A DNA stretch of 64,000 nt from Hymenobacter elongatus. Its GTDB lineage: Bacteria > Bacteroidota > Bacteroidia > Cytophagales > Hymenobacteraceae. The stretch's first letter is position 1, and each line of letters begins with the position of its first letter. The position numbers and the translations under genes were made by a program. The notes beneath the pieces were generated by a model. The model was not told the DNA's origin. It did no database searches and worked only from the letters and a program-made list of their open reading frames with translations. The stretch lies in assembly GCF_004745955.1 (NCBI RefSeq), contig NZ_SRLD01000012.1, positions 1 to 64,000 of the forward strand. The letters run 5' to 3'. Below are positions 25,381 through 34,361 of the stretch, in pieces.

Positions 25381-26253
25381 ATGGAACAAAAGAATGCCAT
25401 GAATAAAAACGTGCGGCCCACCGCTCCCGCTGCTCCCCAGGGCGAAGCGAAAGGCGGTTCCGCGTTTGCCGCCATCGTGATTCCACTGGCGTTGATCGTA
25501 TCGATTATCATCTACAAATTCGTTTTTGGCAACCCCGGTAACTTCCAGGGCGGTAACTCAGAAAATCACCCCCTGCCCGGTAGCTACCTCGGTATTATCT
25601 ACAAGGGTGGTGTGATTGTACCCATCTTGCTGACTATGTTCCTGTTGGTAATTACCTTCTCGATCGAGCGTTTCCTGACCATCAGCAAGGCAAAAGGCAC
25701 CAAGAGCATCGAAGCGTTCGTACGCTCGATCCGCCAGAAGCTGAACGTGAACGACATCACCGGTGCCGTAGCCGCCTGCGACCAGCAGAAAGGCTCGGTG
25801 GCCAACGTGGTAAAAGCTGGCCTGATAAAGTATCAGGAAATGGCTCGTGACCGTGGCATGGACAAGGATCAGAAAGTATTGGCTATCCAGAAAGAAATCG
25901 AGGAATCGACGGCTTTGGAGCTGCCCATGCTGGAAAAGAACCTCGTTATCCTGTCTACCTTGGCTTCGGTATCGACGCTGGTGGGTCTGCTCGGTACGGT
26001 GTTCGGTATGATCAACGCCTTCTCGGCTCTGGCAAACGCCGGTGCTCCGGATGCAGTAGGTCTGGCCAACGGTATTTCGGAAGCCTTGATCAACACGGCT
26101 CTGGGTATCCTGACCTCGGCCCTGGCTATCATTGCCTACAACTTCTTCACCAGCAAAATTGACGAGCTGACCTACAGCATCGACGAGGCTGGCTTCAGCA
26201 TCATTCAGACGTTCGCGGCGCAGCACGGCGAAAAAGAAACTTATACTGCTTAA
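25381..26253 (+). CDS. exbB: MotA/TolQ/ExbB proton-channel protein
   Basis: A 290-residue inner-membrane protein that uses the proton gradient to energise TonB. It has an extra N-terminal transmembrane segment (about residues 28-48), then the ExbB core with helices near residues 75-100, 178-205 and 225-250, with the conserved LVGLLGTVFGMINAF region. First gene of exbB-exbD-exbD-tonB, which is the common Bacteroidota order. The gap upstream holds a structured region that may influence expression. Confidence 0.92.
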   Translation: MEQKNAMNKNVRPTAPAAPQGEAKGGSAFAAIVIPLALIVSIIIYKFVFGNPGNFQGGNSENHPLPGSYLGIIYKGGVIVPILLTMFLLVITFSIERFLTISKAKGTKSIEAFVRSIRQKLNVNDITGAVAACDQQKGSVANVVKAGLIKYQEMARDRGMDKDQKVLAIQKEIEESTALELPMLEKNLVILSTLASVSTLVGLLGTVFGMINAFSALANAGAPDAVGLANGISEALINTALGILTSALAIIAYNFFTSKIDELTYSIDEAGFSIIQTFAAQHGEKETYTA

Positions 26254-26321
26254 GCTGCGGTTCTCGCACTAAAGCAGCGTTTCGCAACGTTTCTGAATAA
26301 AGCTACCTAACCACGCTCGAA

Positions 26322-26945
26322 ATGCCCAAAGTAAAACCCCACAGAACGTCCCCGTCGTTGGATATGACTCCGATGGTGGACTTGGCATTCCTGCTGGTGA
26401 CCTTTTTCATGCTCACCACCAAGTTCGCTCCCGAGGAAGCTGTAGTGGTGGATACTCCCTCCTCCACTTCGGAGATTCGCTTGCCTGAAAGCCACGTTAT
26501 TACGATTTCGGTGGACAAGGACAAGCGGGTATTCTTCGGAATGGATGACGCGAAGCCCAAGATTGACATGCTGACCCGAGTGGGTGCCAAATACGGAGTA
26601 AGCTTCACGGCTGCTCAGGCAAAGACCTTCTCGAATCTGTCAAGCTTCGGCGTACCGGTACAACAGCTTCCCGACTTCCTCAACCGCGACAACGAGCAGC
26701 GTAAAACCGTCAAGCAGTCCGGCATTCCCGCCGACTCCTTGAACAACCAGTTTATCGACTGGGTGGTTGAAGCACAGGCCGCCAGCCGGAAGGAGTTCAA
26801 CAAGCCCGCCTACATCGCCATCAAAGGCGACGGTAATGCGGACGTACCCACGGTGAAGAAAGTCATCAAACTGCTGCAGGATAAGAACATCAACCGTTTC
26901 AACCTGATTACCGATTTGGAGTCCAAACCGGTAGCCGGCAAATAA
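26322..26945 (+). CDS. exbD: biopolymer transport protein ExbD
   Basis: A 207-residue ExbD/TolR protein with one N-terminal transmembrane helix carrying the conserved proton-path Asp in MTPMVDLAFLLVTFFM (about residues 17-32). It is longer than E. coli ExbD (141 residues), the periplasmic domain having an insert around residues 70-150. It follows exbB after 68 bases and is followed by a second exbD after 12 bases. Confidence 0.9.
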   Translation: MPKVKPHRTSPSLDMTPMVDLAFLLVTFFMLTTKFAPEEAVVVDTPSSTSEIRLPESHVITISVDKDKRVFFGMDDAKPKIDMLTRVGAKYGVSFTAAQAKTFSNLSSFGVPVQQLPDFLNRDNEQRKTVKQSGIPADSLNNQFIDWVVEAQAASRKEFNKPAYIAIKGDGNADVPTVKKVIKLLQDKNINRFNLITDLESKPVAGK

Positions 26946-26957
26946 CCGACCCCAGCC

Positions 26958-27482
26958 ATGTCAGAAATACAACAACAAGCTGATTCCGGTAAGGGCGGGA
27001 AGAAACGGGCCAAGAAAATGTCGACCAAAATCGACATGACCCCCATGGTTGACTTGGCCTTCTTGCTGCTCACCTTCTTCATGCTGACCACCACGTTCAG
27101 CAAGCCCACGGTGATGGACCTCACGATGCCCGTGAAGCCCAAACCCGGTGACCCGCCGATTGAGCTTCCGGCCCGCAATGCCTTCACGGTTATCCTGGGC
27201 GAGAGTAACAAAGTTTTCTACTACGCTGGGTTGCTACGCGAAGGCGAAGCTAAACCAGAGTTGGTAGCAAGCGATTATTCCGCCAATGGTATCCGGAAAG
27301 TATTGTTGGAGCGTAAGCGCGCTAACAAAGACTTGGTTATCCTGATCAAACCGGTTGACAAGTCGAATTACAAGAACATGGTCGACATCCTCGACGAGAT
27401 GAATATTACCAACCAGAATAAGTACGCGTTGGTAGATATCTCGAAAGTGGACGAGGACTTGATTAAAAGCTCAGGGCTATGA
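26958..27482 (+). CDS. exbD: biopolymer transport protein ExbD (second copy)
   Basis: A 174-residue ExbD with the same Asp-containing helix (MTPMVDLAFLLLTFFM, about residues 26-41) after a basic N-terminus. The periplasmic part includes NAFTVILGESNKVFYY and a C-terminal DILDEMNITNQNKYALVDI. Its stop overlaps the tonB start in an ATGA, so translation is likely coupled. It probably forms a mixed ExbD pair with the preceding protein. Confidence 0.9.
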   Translation: MSEIQQQADSGKGGKKRAKKMSTKIDMTPMVDLAFLLLTFFMLTTTFSKPTVMDLTMPVKPKPGDPPIELPARNAFTVILGESNKVFYYAGLLREGEAKPELVASDYSANGIRKVLLERKRANKDLVILIKPVDKSNYKNMVDILDEMNITNQNKYALVDISKVDEDLIKSSGL

Positions 27483-28306
27483 TGGATAACACGCAATTGG
27501 CCAAAGCGTCTTTCAACGACATTGTCTTTGAAGGACGAAATAAGGCCTACGGAGCTTATGTGCTCCGGCGGTTGTACGGCAAGCACATCACCCGCGCGCT
27601 TCTCCTCGGTATTGCTCTCTTGGCTCTTATGGTAAGCTTCCCGCTCATCGCGCGAATGTTTGCCGACGACAAGAAGGTAATAGATGATAAGATGTTGAAG
27701 CAGAACGAGCTGATGGAAGCTCCACCGCTGGACGAAACCAAGCCGCCGCCGCCGCCCCCACCACCGGAGGCGCCACCACCGCCACCACCGAAGCTTTCGA
27801 CCATCAAGTTTACCCCGCCCGTTGTAAAGAAGGACGAAGAGGTAAAGAAGGTGGAAGAAGTACCGGACGTGGAAGAATTGAAGGAAAAGGTAGTCGCTAC
27901 CGAAACCGTCAAGGGCAACACCGACAACCCAGCCGACTTGGCTGGCCTGGAAGGTGAAGGCAACAAGGTAGTAGAAGAGGTCGTTGAGAATAAGGTCTAC
28001 ACCTATGTAGAGCAAATGCCAACTCCTCCCGGCGGTATGGCCGGTTTGCTCGCTTATCTGGGCAAAACCATTAAATACCCCGCTTTGGCGCTGCGCAACC
28101 AGGTTGAAGGTAAAGTATTCATCAGCTTCGTGGTGGGCCCAACGGGCAACATCACGGATGTGAAACTGACCAAAGGCATCGGTGCCGGCTGCGACGAAGA
28201 AGCAATTCGCGTTATCAAGGCCATGCCAAACTGGACGCCTGGTAAGCAGAACGGCCGTCCGGTAAGTGTCTCGTACACGGTTCCGGTGACTTTCGCCATC
28301 CGTTAA
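27479..28306 (+). CDS. tonB: energy transducer TonB
   Basis: A 275-residue TonB. A conserved N-terminal segment (FNDIVFEGRNKAYGAYVLR) precedes a transmembrane helix (about residues 40-57), then a proline-rich periplasmic spacer with two runs of prolines (about residues 80-102), an acidic/lysine stretch, and the C-terminal TonB domain (about 185-275, YPALALRNQVEGKVFISFVV, MPNWTPGKQNG). The ATG at 27479 overlaps the exbD stop; an ATG one codon later is also possible. A terminator follows. Confidence 0.93.
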   Translation: MMDNTQLAKASFNDIVFEGRNKAYGAYVLRRLYGKHITRALLLGIALLALMVSFPLIARMFADDKKVIDDKMLKQNELMEAPPLDETKPPPPPPPPEAPPPPPPKLSTIKFTPPVVKKDEEVKKVEEVPDVEELKEKVVATETVKGNTDNPADLAGLEGEGNKVVEEVVENKVYTYVEQMPTPPGGMAGLLAYLGKTIKYPALALRNQVEGKVFISFVVGPTGNITDVKLTKGIGAGCDEEAIRVIKAMPNWTPGKQNGRPVSVSYTVPVTFAIR

Positions 28307-28340
28307 ACAGTTTCTTCCAGCCTTCGGCCGGAAGCCCAAA

Positions 28341-28376
28341 AGCCCGAATTGAGCAGCTGCTTAGTTCGGGCTTTTT
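28341..28376 (+). terminator. rho-independent terminator after tonB
   Basis: AGCCCGAA pairs with TTCGGGCT across a 20-base loop that contains a minor inner pairing, followed by TTTTTC. It closes the exbB-exbD-exbD-tonB operon. Confidence 0.85.
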
Positions 28377-28528
28377 CGTGTGAAAAGAATTCGGCTAGCC
28401 GCATACTTTTCTGCTTCAAGCTGGCGTTTTACCCCTGAAAGCCAGCAGCATGAAGGAGTGAGGAGTAGGAATGGCTTGGATACTGCGTGCCTGTGATTTC
28501 CGTTTCACCTTTAGCCCCTATCCTGCCC

Positions 28529-29359
28529 ATGAGCATTCTCAACCTGCACACCGCCTCTCTGGATCAAATCGTCTTTGAGGGCCGCAACAAAGCCTACGGC
28601 GCCTTCGTGCTACGCCAAGTGTATAACCGGCACCTGGCACGGGCCCTGGCTATTACCGTGGCTTTATGTCTGGTACTCGTCAGCATTCCGCTGGTGGTGC
28701 AGCGCCTCTGGCCAGCAGCAGTACCCCTGGCCAAGGATCCGTTGAAGGATATGATACAGCTGACGGACGTGGTTATGACCCAACCAAAACCGGCTCTTCC
28801 TGCTACCCCAGCAGCTCGTGCGCAACCAATGGCAGTTGTCACTCCACAGCCGGCGACGACGCTACAGAAAGTAGTGCCAGACGATGCACTGCTGAAGCCA
28901 CAGCCGACCACGGACGCTGTTATAACCAATGATAATATTCTGGCGGATATCGCGCCGAGCGGGGCGACGACAGCAGGAACGGGCGTGGGCACGCCGGGGG
29001 CGGCAGGTACCGACTCGGGGGCCGCTACTGTAGCGCCGCCAGCCAAGCCATTCGTGTACGTAGAAGTAATGCCGGAATTTGCGGGCGGAATAAGCGCATT
29101 GCGCCAGTACATGCAGCGTAATCTGCACTTTCCCCGCCAAGCATTGGCCGCCGCTATATCGGGCAAAGTGTTCGTGTCCTTTACCGTGCAGGCCGACGGC
29201 TCTATTTCGGATGTGCAGGTATTGAAAGGCCTGGGGTACGGCACCGATGAAGAAGCGGCCCGAGTGGTAAGCAATATGCCCTCCTGGACGCCCGGCCGGC
29301 AGAACAGCCGCCCCGTAGCTGTACGCTACACCTTGCCCATCACGTTTCAGTATGAATAG
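28529..29359 (+). CDS. energy transducer TonB (second copy)
   Basis: A 276-residue TonB paralogue with the same N-terminal signature (LDQIVFEGRNKAYGAFVLR), a transmembrane helix (about residues 37-57), an Ala/Pro/Thr/Val-rich spacer instead of a polyproline run (about 80-180), and a TonB C-terminal domain (FPRQALAAAISGKVFVSFTV, MPSWTPGRQN). The ATG at 28529 is chosen; a GTG 14 codons upstream is less likely. It has its own terminators on both sides, so it is expressed separately from the operon before it and may serve other receptors. Confidence 0.9.
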   Translation: MSILNLHTASLDQIVFEGRNKAYGAFVLRQVYNRHLARALAITVALCLVLVSIPLVVQRLWPAAVPLAKDPLKDMIQLTDVVMTQPKPALPATPAARAQPMAVVTPQPATTLQKVVPDDALLKPQPTTDAVITNDNILADIAPSGATTAGTGVGTPGAAGTDSGAATVAPPAKPFVYVEVMPEFAGGISALRQYMQRNLHFPRQALAAAISGKVFVSFTVQADGSISDVQVLKGLGYGTDEEAARVVSNMPSWTPGRQNSRPVAVRYTLPITFQYE

Positions 29360-29430
29360 GCATCTGATAAAGTACCATACCTAAGACTTCATCTTCAGAG
29401 CTTTAGTTGATTTGATGTTTTATATATAGT

Positions 29431-29476
29431 CAAAAATCAGGTGGTATACTGTATACCGCCTGATTTTTGGCTTTTT
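29431..29476 (+). terminator. rho-independent terminator after the second tonB
   Basis: A stem of about 18 bp with one G-U pair runs from CAAAAATCAGG to its complement CCTGATTTTTG, and a run of seven T follows (29472-29478). Confidence 0.88.
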
Positions 29477-29583
29477 TTGTAGGATAGCTTTTTTACGCTT
29501 TCCCGGCAGCCCGGGAGGCTTGAACGAACGGGAGAGCGGTAGTTTTACGTTCTACGCTCAGACTCTTTTCTTTTGCACACTCT

Positions 29584-29841
29584 ATGCTTAATAATTCAAC
29601 TACTGAGGAACGGCTGAACCGCAAATCACCCCAACGGCTGGTGCAGTACTTCACGCTCGCCATGGCGGTCATCTACACTGGTCTAGGGGTGTTGCTATGG
29701 CTGCCGATGGCAAACATAGTTTCGCTGCCCACCACCACCCGGCGCATTTTGGGGGCGGTGTTCGTTTTTTACGGAATCATTAGATTTGTTCGCACTTACC
29801 GGCAGCACTTTCAACGAAACAACTCCAACGATGCGCGTTAA
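29584..29841 (+). CDS. small two-helix membrane protein
   Basis: An 85-residue protein with two predicted transmembrane helices (about residues 23-41, LAMAVIYTGLGVLLWLPMA, and 51-68, RRILGAVFVFYGIIRFV), basic ends and a short loop. It overlaps the start of the PstS-like gene by 11 bases, so the two are co-expressed. The pair seems usual beside Ton loci in this lineage; the function is unknown. Confidence 0.75.
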   Translation: MLNNSTTEERLNRKSPQRLVQYFTLAMAVIYTGLGVLLWLPMANIVSLPTTTRRILGAVFVFYGIIRFVRTYRQHFQRNNSNDAR

Positions 29842-30790
29842 TATAAAAGCAGCCAGCACCGTACTACTGTTGAGCGGCACGCTGTTCGGTGGCTGCAATC
29901 AGGCAACGGGTCCGATGGAGGACAGCTCGGATACGCCAACCAGCGGCGCTATCAACATCAGCGTGGATGAGACGTTTGAGCCGATTCTGAAGTCGCAGAT
30001 AGATACTTTCCAAAAGCTCTACCCAGCGGCGCGGGTTACGGCTGCTTACAAGCCCGAGGAGGAAGTAATGCGGGATTTGCTGGCCAACAAAGCGCGCGTG
30101 GCGGTCCTATCGCGGCAGCTGAACCCAGCGGAACAAGCAGAGTTCGAACGGCTTAAAATCGTGCCGCGCACCGCCCGCCTCGCCGTCGATGGGCTGGCTA
30201 TTGTAGTACATCCCAGCAACCCCGACTCGATGCTTACGGTAGCGCAGCTACGGAGTATTTTTATGGGCAACACCCAGGAATGGTCGCAGGTCAGTGGCAA
30301 GAAAGGGCTAGGCAGCATCAATGTAGTATTCGACACGAACCGCTCCAGCACTACGCGCTACGTTCAGGACTCCCTGCTTCAAGGCAAGGCGCTTACTAAA
30401 CGTGTTTTTGCGGCCAAATCGAACCCGGCGCTACTAGATTACGTTGCTACTCATCCTAACACTATTGGTATTGTGGGGGTAAACTGGATCAGTGACCGGG
30501 ATGACAAGGCGGTACAGGGCTTTCTGAAAAATGTGCGGATTGTGAGCGTCAGTGCCCAAGCTAATCCGCAGAAGCCCGACGACTACGTACAGCCTTATCA
30601 AGCCTACCTGGCACTGAAAACGTACCCGTTGCGGCGCGAGGTATATCTGATCAGCCGAGAAGCCCGCGCTGGGCTTGGCACCGGTTTTGCATCCTTCTCA
30701 GCGGGTAACAAAGGCCAGCTTATTGTCCTCAAGTCCGGGCTGGTTCCGGCAACGGGCCAAATGCGGATTATCGATACGAATAAGCGCTAG
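29831..30790 (+). CDS. PstS-like phosphate-binding lipoprotein
   Basis: A 319-residue periplasmic binding-protein-like lipoprotein. The lipobox is TLFGGC (Cys near residue 18). The body has the type II binding-protein pattern of PstS: INISVDETFEPILKSQIDTF, RVAVLSRQLNPAEQ, LTVAQLRSIFMGNTQEW. The substrate is assumed to be phosphate or a similar anion, by homology only. No ABC permease or ATPase (pstCAB) is adjacent; it lies instead in the Ton locus between a membrane protein and a TPR protein. The ATG at 29831 overlaps the upstream gene. Confidence 0.82.
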   Translation: MRVNIKAASTVLLLSGTLFGGCNQATGPMEDSSDTPTSGAINISVDETFEPILKSQIDTFQKLYPAARVTAAYKPEEEVMRDLLANKARVAVLSRQLNPAEQAEFERLKIVPRTARLAVDGLAIVVHPSNPDSMLTVAQLRSIFMGNTQEWSQVSGKKGLGSINVVFDTNRSSTTRYVQDSLLQGKALTKRVFAAKSNPALLDYVATHPNTIGIVGVNWISDRDDKAVQGFLKNVRIVSVSAQANPQKPDDYVQPYQAYLALKTYPLRREVYLISREARAGLGTGFASFSAGNKGQLIVLKSGLVPATGQMRIIDTNKR

Positions 30791-30841
30791 CCTTACTTTT
30801 TGTCTTTTCCTTAACAACGCTTTCCACCAAACCTTTTGCTC

Positions 30842-32458
30842 ATGAACTTCAAGCCCTGGAAGCTTTCGCTCCTCGCTGCCTTGTCTGTTTCCGGCTCTGC
30901 CGCTTTTGCTCAAACCGCACCGAGCGCCCAAAAATCAATTGAACTGGGCCGTTATAATGAAGCCCGCGCAGCCTTGCTGCGGCAGGGTTCGTCGCCGGAA
31001 GTATCTTTCGAGCTTGGTCGTTTGTACCAGATGCGGGAATTGCCGGATTCGGCAGCTTACTACTTCAACCGGATTCCACTGAACCCGAAGGATGCTACTA
31101 CCATGGTAGCAGCGGGCCGGGCCGCTTTGGCCCAAGGCAAAACGGCTGAAGCTGAAATTCAGTTTGACAACGCGTTAAAAGCCACTAAGGGGCGGGACGC
31201 GAAGGTGCTGACGATGATTGCGCAGGCGTATGCCGAATCGAACGTCAAGGATGTAAACAAGGCTCTTTCGTATGTGGAGGCCGCCCATAAAGCCAATAAG
31301 CTGAAGGACGACCCAACGCTGATGATTGCTCGGGGTGATATTTACCTGAAGCAGGAAAATGGCGGCGGCGAAGCAATGAACAGCTACGACAGAGCGACGC
31401 TAGCCGATCAGAACAATGTATTGGCTTACTACCGCAAGGGTCAGCTGAACGTTCGTTCGCGCAACTACAATGAGGCCCGCACGGCTTTCGATAAGGCTAT
31501 CAGCCTGGACCCTAATTACGCTCCGGCATATAATGCCTTGGCTGAGACCTATTTCTACGCCGGCAAGTACGACGATGCATTGTCTAACTTCCAGAAGTAC
31601 ACTGGCTTAGCCGAGAAGTCATCGGATACGGATGCAAAATATGCGTCCTTCCTTTTCCTGACCAAGAAGTATCCAGAGGCGTTGACGGAAGTACAGAAGG
31701 TGCTGGCCCGCGACCCCAACAATGTGACGATGAACCGTCTGCTGGCTTATTCGCTGTATGAAACCGGCAAGAATGAGGAGGCCATTGTAGCCATGGACAA
31801 GTACATGAAGATAACCCCTGCTGAAAAAGTCATTAAGGAGGACAACGTGTATTACGCCAAAATGCTGGCTAAAGCGGGCAAGGGTGAGCAGGGCATTGCA
31901 ATGCTGCAGAAAGCCATCCAAGCTGACCCAACAAACGTGGATCTGCAAAACGATTTAGCACAGGCGTACTCGTCGTCGAAAAACTATCCGATGGCCATTG
32001 CCACCTACCGCGCCAAAATGAAGGCGACAGGAGGGGGAGAGCTGACGGATCAGGTGTTGCTGGCCCGTGTGTATACCAACAATAAGCAGTATACGCAGGC
32101 CGACAGCCTCTACAACATCGTACTGACGGCAAAGCCCAACTATGTACCTGGCTACCTCATGCGGGCCCAAGCCAACTACGGTCTTGATCCGGACTCCAAG
32201 CAGGGCTTGGCTAAGCCTTACTATGAGAAGTATGTTGAAGTAGCCAAGGCTGACCCTGCCAAATACAAAGACGGCTTGGTAGAGGCCAACAGCTACCTGG
32301 GGTACTACCACTACCAGAAGGGCGACAAGACTACTGCTCTCCCCTACTACCAGCAGGTACTGGCTCTGGACCCCGCCAACCAGAATGCCAAAGCGGTGGT
32401 TGACAGCATGAAGGCCCGGCCGAAAACGGCAACCAAAGCACCTGCGAAGAAGAAGTAA
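30842..32458 (+). CDS. secreted tetratricopeptide-repeat protein
   Basis: A 538-residue protein with a signal peptide (MNFKPWKLSLLAALSVSGSA, cleavage likely after AFA) and TPR units along most of its length, for example AYYRKGQLNVRSRNYNEART, ALAETYFYAGKYDDALSNF and YLGYYHYQKGDKTTALPYY. The C-terminus is Lys/Ala-rich. It probably acts as a periplasmic scaffold with the Ton/PstS proteins upstream. The ATG at 30842 is chosen over a TTG two codons earlier. A strong terminator follows. Confidence 0.88.
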   Translation: MNFKPWKLSLLAALSVSGSAAFAQTAPSAQKSIELGRYNEARAALLRQGSSPEVSFELGRLYQMRELPDSAAYYFNRIPLNPKDATTMVAAGRAALAQGKTAEAEIQFDNALKATKGRDAKVLTMIAQAYAESNVKDVNKALSYVEAAHKANKLKDDPTLMIARGDIYLKQENGGGEAMNSYDRATLADQNNVLAYYRKGQLNVRSRNYNEARTAFDKAISLDPNYAPAYNALAETYFYAGKYDDALSNFQKYTGLAEKSSDTDAKYASFLFLTKKYPEALTEVQKVLARDPNNVTMNRLLAYSLYETGKNEEAIVAMDKYMKITPAEKVIKEDNVYYAKMLAKAGKGEQGIAMLQKAIQADPTNVDLQNDLAQAYSSSKNYPMAIATYRAKMKATGGGELTDQVLLARVYTNNKQYTQADSLYNIVLTAKPNYVPGYLMRAQANYGLDPDSKQGLAKPYYEKYVEVAKADPAKYKDGLVEANSYLGYYHYQKGDKTTALPYYQQVLALDPANQNAKAVVDSMKARPKTATKAPAKKK

Positions 32459-32478
32459 CCACTTGCTTCGACTCAACT

Positions 32479-32515
32479 AAAAAGCCTGCTCCACTAGCGT
32501 GGGGCAGGCTTTTTT
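32479..32515 (+). terminator. rho-independent terminator after the TPR gene
   Basis: AAAAAGCCTGC pairs with GCAGGCTTTTT across a 15-base loop, with U-tracts in both directions. It also sits 20 bases after the end of the convergent rluD gene. Confidence 0.9.
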
Positions 32516-32534
32516 GGCATCATATGGTTCTCTG

Positions 32535-33596
32535 TTAGCTGTCGTGGGTGGCATACTGCTCCCACTTAGCCAACACCGATGCAAAGTCAGCAGGCAGCTC
32601 TGAGTCGAAGTGCGCGGGTTCATGCGTAACCGGGTGCACCAGGCCCAGGGACTTAGCATGCAGAGCCTGCCGGGGCATCAGTTGGAAGGCTGCCTCTACA
32701 AACGCCTTGTAAGTCCCCGTGCGCTGACCATATAGTACTTTGTCGCCGCCATAGACAGCATCGGAGAACAAGGGGTGCCCGATATGTTTCATATGCACCC
32801 TAATCTGGTGGGTGCGGCCCGTTTCCAGGTTGCATTGCAGCAAGGCTACATGGCCGAACGTTTTGAGCACCTTGTAATGCGTCACAGCGTGCTTGCCCTG
32901 GTCGCCATCAGGAAATACGGCCTGCACCTTCCGATCCTTCACACTACGCCCGATATGCCCCCGTATTGTGCCTTCCGATTCTTTGGGGATTCCCCAAACC
33001 AGCGCCAAGTAGGTCCGCTTGATAGTGTGATGGAAAAACTGCTGCGACAAATGCGTCATGGCCCACTCCGTTTTGCCGATAACCAGTAAGCCGGAAGTAT
33101 CCTTGTCGATACGATGCACGAGGCCCGGCCGAACTTCGCCATTGCGGCCGGTCGGCAAGTTGCTCAAGTGGTGTGCCAAGCCATTGACAAGTGTGCCGCA
33201 CCAGTGCCCAAAAGCCGGATGCACCACCATACCCGCTGGCTTATTAACGATCAGGAAGGATTCATCCTCGTAGGGAATGTCCAGCTCCATCGGTTCGGGC
33301 ACTACGCTAACATCGCGCGGCGGCCCAGGCAGCGTCATCGTTATAAGATCGAGCGGCTTAATGCGGTAGTTCGACTTTATGACCTTACCGTTCACCTGCA
33401 CGGCCTCGGCCTTGATGGCATTCTGAATCTTGGTGCGGGTAGCGTTCGAGAGCCGGTTCATCAAGAACTTGTCAATCCGAATCATCACCTGCCCCCGATC
33501 CACGATAAGCCGGTGCTGTTCATAGAGTTCATCCCCGTCTCCGTCTTCTTCGTCGGGCAGGTCAGGGTCGGGCAGTAGAGAGTCGGCGGCAAGCAT
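32535..33596 (-). CDS. rluD: RluA-family 23S rRNA pseudouridine synthase (RluD-like)
   Basis: A 353-residue pseudouridine synthase. An S4 RNA-binding domain (about residues 38-90, MIRIDKFLMNRLSNATRTKI) precedes the catalytic domain, with the active-site Asp in VHRIDKDTSGLLVIGKT. An acidic N-terminal tail (PDPDLPDEEDGDGDE) extends it beyond the usual 325 residues. RluD modifies helix 69 of 23S rRNA; the exact site is inferred. The ATG at 33596 (MLAADSLLPD) is preferred over one four codons upstream. Confidence 0.9.
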   Translation of the reverse strand: MLAADSLLPDPDLPDEEDGDGDELYEQHRLIVDRGQVMIRIDKFLMNRLSNATRTKIQNAIKAEAVQVNGKVIKSNYRIKPLDLITMTLPGPPRDVSVVPEPMELDIPYEDESFLIVNKPAGMVVHPAFGHWCGTLVNGLAHHLSNLPTGRNGEVRPGLVHRIDKDTSGLLVIGKTEWAMTHLSQQFFHHTIKRTYLALVWGIPKESEGTIRGHIGRSVKDRKVQAVFPDGDQGKHAVTHYKVLKTFGHVALLQCNLETGRTHQIRVHMKHIGHPLFSDAVYGGDKVLYGQRTGTYKAFVEAAFQLMPRQALHAKSLGLVHPVTHEPAHFDSELPADFASVLAKWEQYATHDS

Positions 33597-33632
33597 GGAG
33601 GGTAGCAACTTGAGGGTACTGAAATGAAAATA

Positions 33633-33662
33633 AGAAAGCCGGAGCCTAAGGCCCCGGCTTTC
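33633..33662 (-). terminator. terminator after the first ompH
   Basis: A GC-rich stem (AGAAAGCCGG with its complement, inner GCC/GGC pairs) is followed on the minus strand by a T-rich run. It ends the leftward envelope transcript 22 bases after the OmpH stop. Confidence 0.85.
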
Positions 33663-33683
33663 TCCTCAGAACAACAGCGTGAG

Positions 33684-34319
33684 CTAGTTCTTCTTGGTTT
33701 TTACTTTGGTTTTGCTCGGAGTAGTTGTGGCAGCGGGAGTAGCAGTCGACGCGGCCGGCGTTACTTTAGCGGCAGCAGCGGCACCAGGCGTCACGCCCAT
33801 TTTCTTCAGCACCAGATCCGAGATGTCACCTTCTTTGGGGCCGTGCAGCAATACCGGGCTGGCACCATCTGAGTTCAGCACATACGTGTAGCCGTTCTCT
33901 TCCGCTACCTGGTCGATGGTCTTTTGCAGCTTATCCAGGGCCGGCTTCAGCAGCGTCTGCTGCTTCTGCTGCAACGACTGGTCGGCGCTGCGCTGGAACT
34001 CCTGGATGGAAGACTGCAAGCCCGTCAATTCCTTCTCTTTATCAGCCCGCACTACCTCCTGCATGGTAGAAGCACTTTTCTGATATGCTTCGGCTTTGGT
34101 CTGATAGTCGGCATACTTGCTCTTTAGCTGAGCTTCAAGCTGGGTGCTATACGCTTTCAGATCCGATTCGATCTGCTTGCTTTCCGGCATCTGGCTCAAG
34201 ACGTACTCTACGCTGGTGTAGCCAATTTTCAGAGGGGCCTGCGCTAGTGCCGAGGTGGCCGTGCTGAGCGTGAGGACGGCTACAGCCAGGGCAAGACGGA
34301 TTTTGTTCATGATGTTCAT
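33684..34319 (-). CDS. OmpH/Skp-family periplasmic chaperone
   Basis: A 211-residue OmpH-family protein that carries unfolded outer-membrane proteins across the periplasm. It has a signal peptide (MNKIRLALAVAVLTLSTATS, cleavage after ALA), the core start KIGYTSVEYVLSQMPESKQI, a long coiled-coil arm (about residues 45-125), and YTYVLNSDGASPVL at the base. A low-complexity Ala/Thr/Pro/Lys tail follows. Starts at 34319 and 34310 are both possible. Last gene of the bamA-ompH-ompH run, with its own terminator. Confidence 0.9.
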   Translation of the reverse strand: MNIMNKIRLALAVAVLTLSTATSALAQAPLKIGYTSVEYVLSQMPESKQIESDLKAYSTQLEAQLKSKYADYQTKAEAYQKSASTMQEVVRADKEKELTGLQSSIQEFQRSADQSLQQKQQTLLKPALDKLQKTIDQVAEENGYTYVLNSDGASPVLLHGPKEGDISDLVLKKMGVTPGAAAAAKVTPAASTATPAATTTPSKTKVKTKKN

Positions 34320-34361
34320 TAAGAGGAAAAACTTTCGGGGAAGTAGATTACGAAGGCAAAG

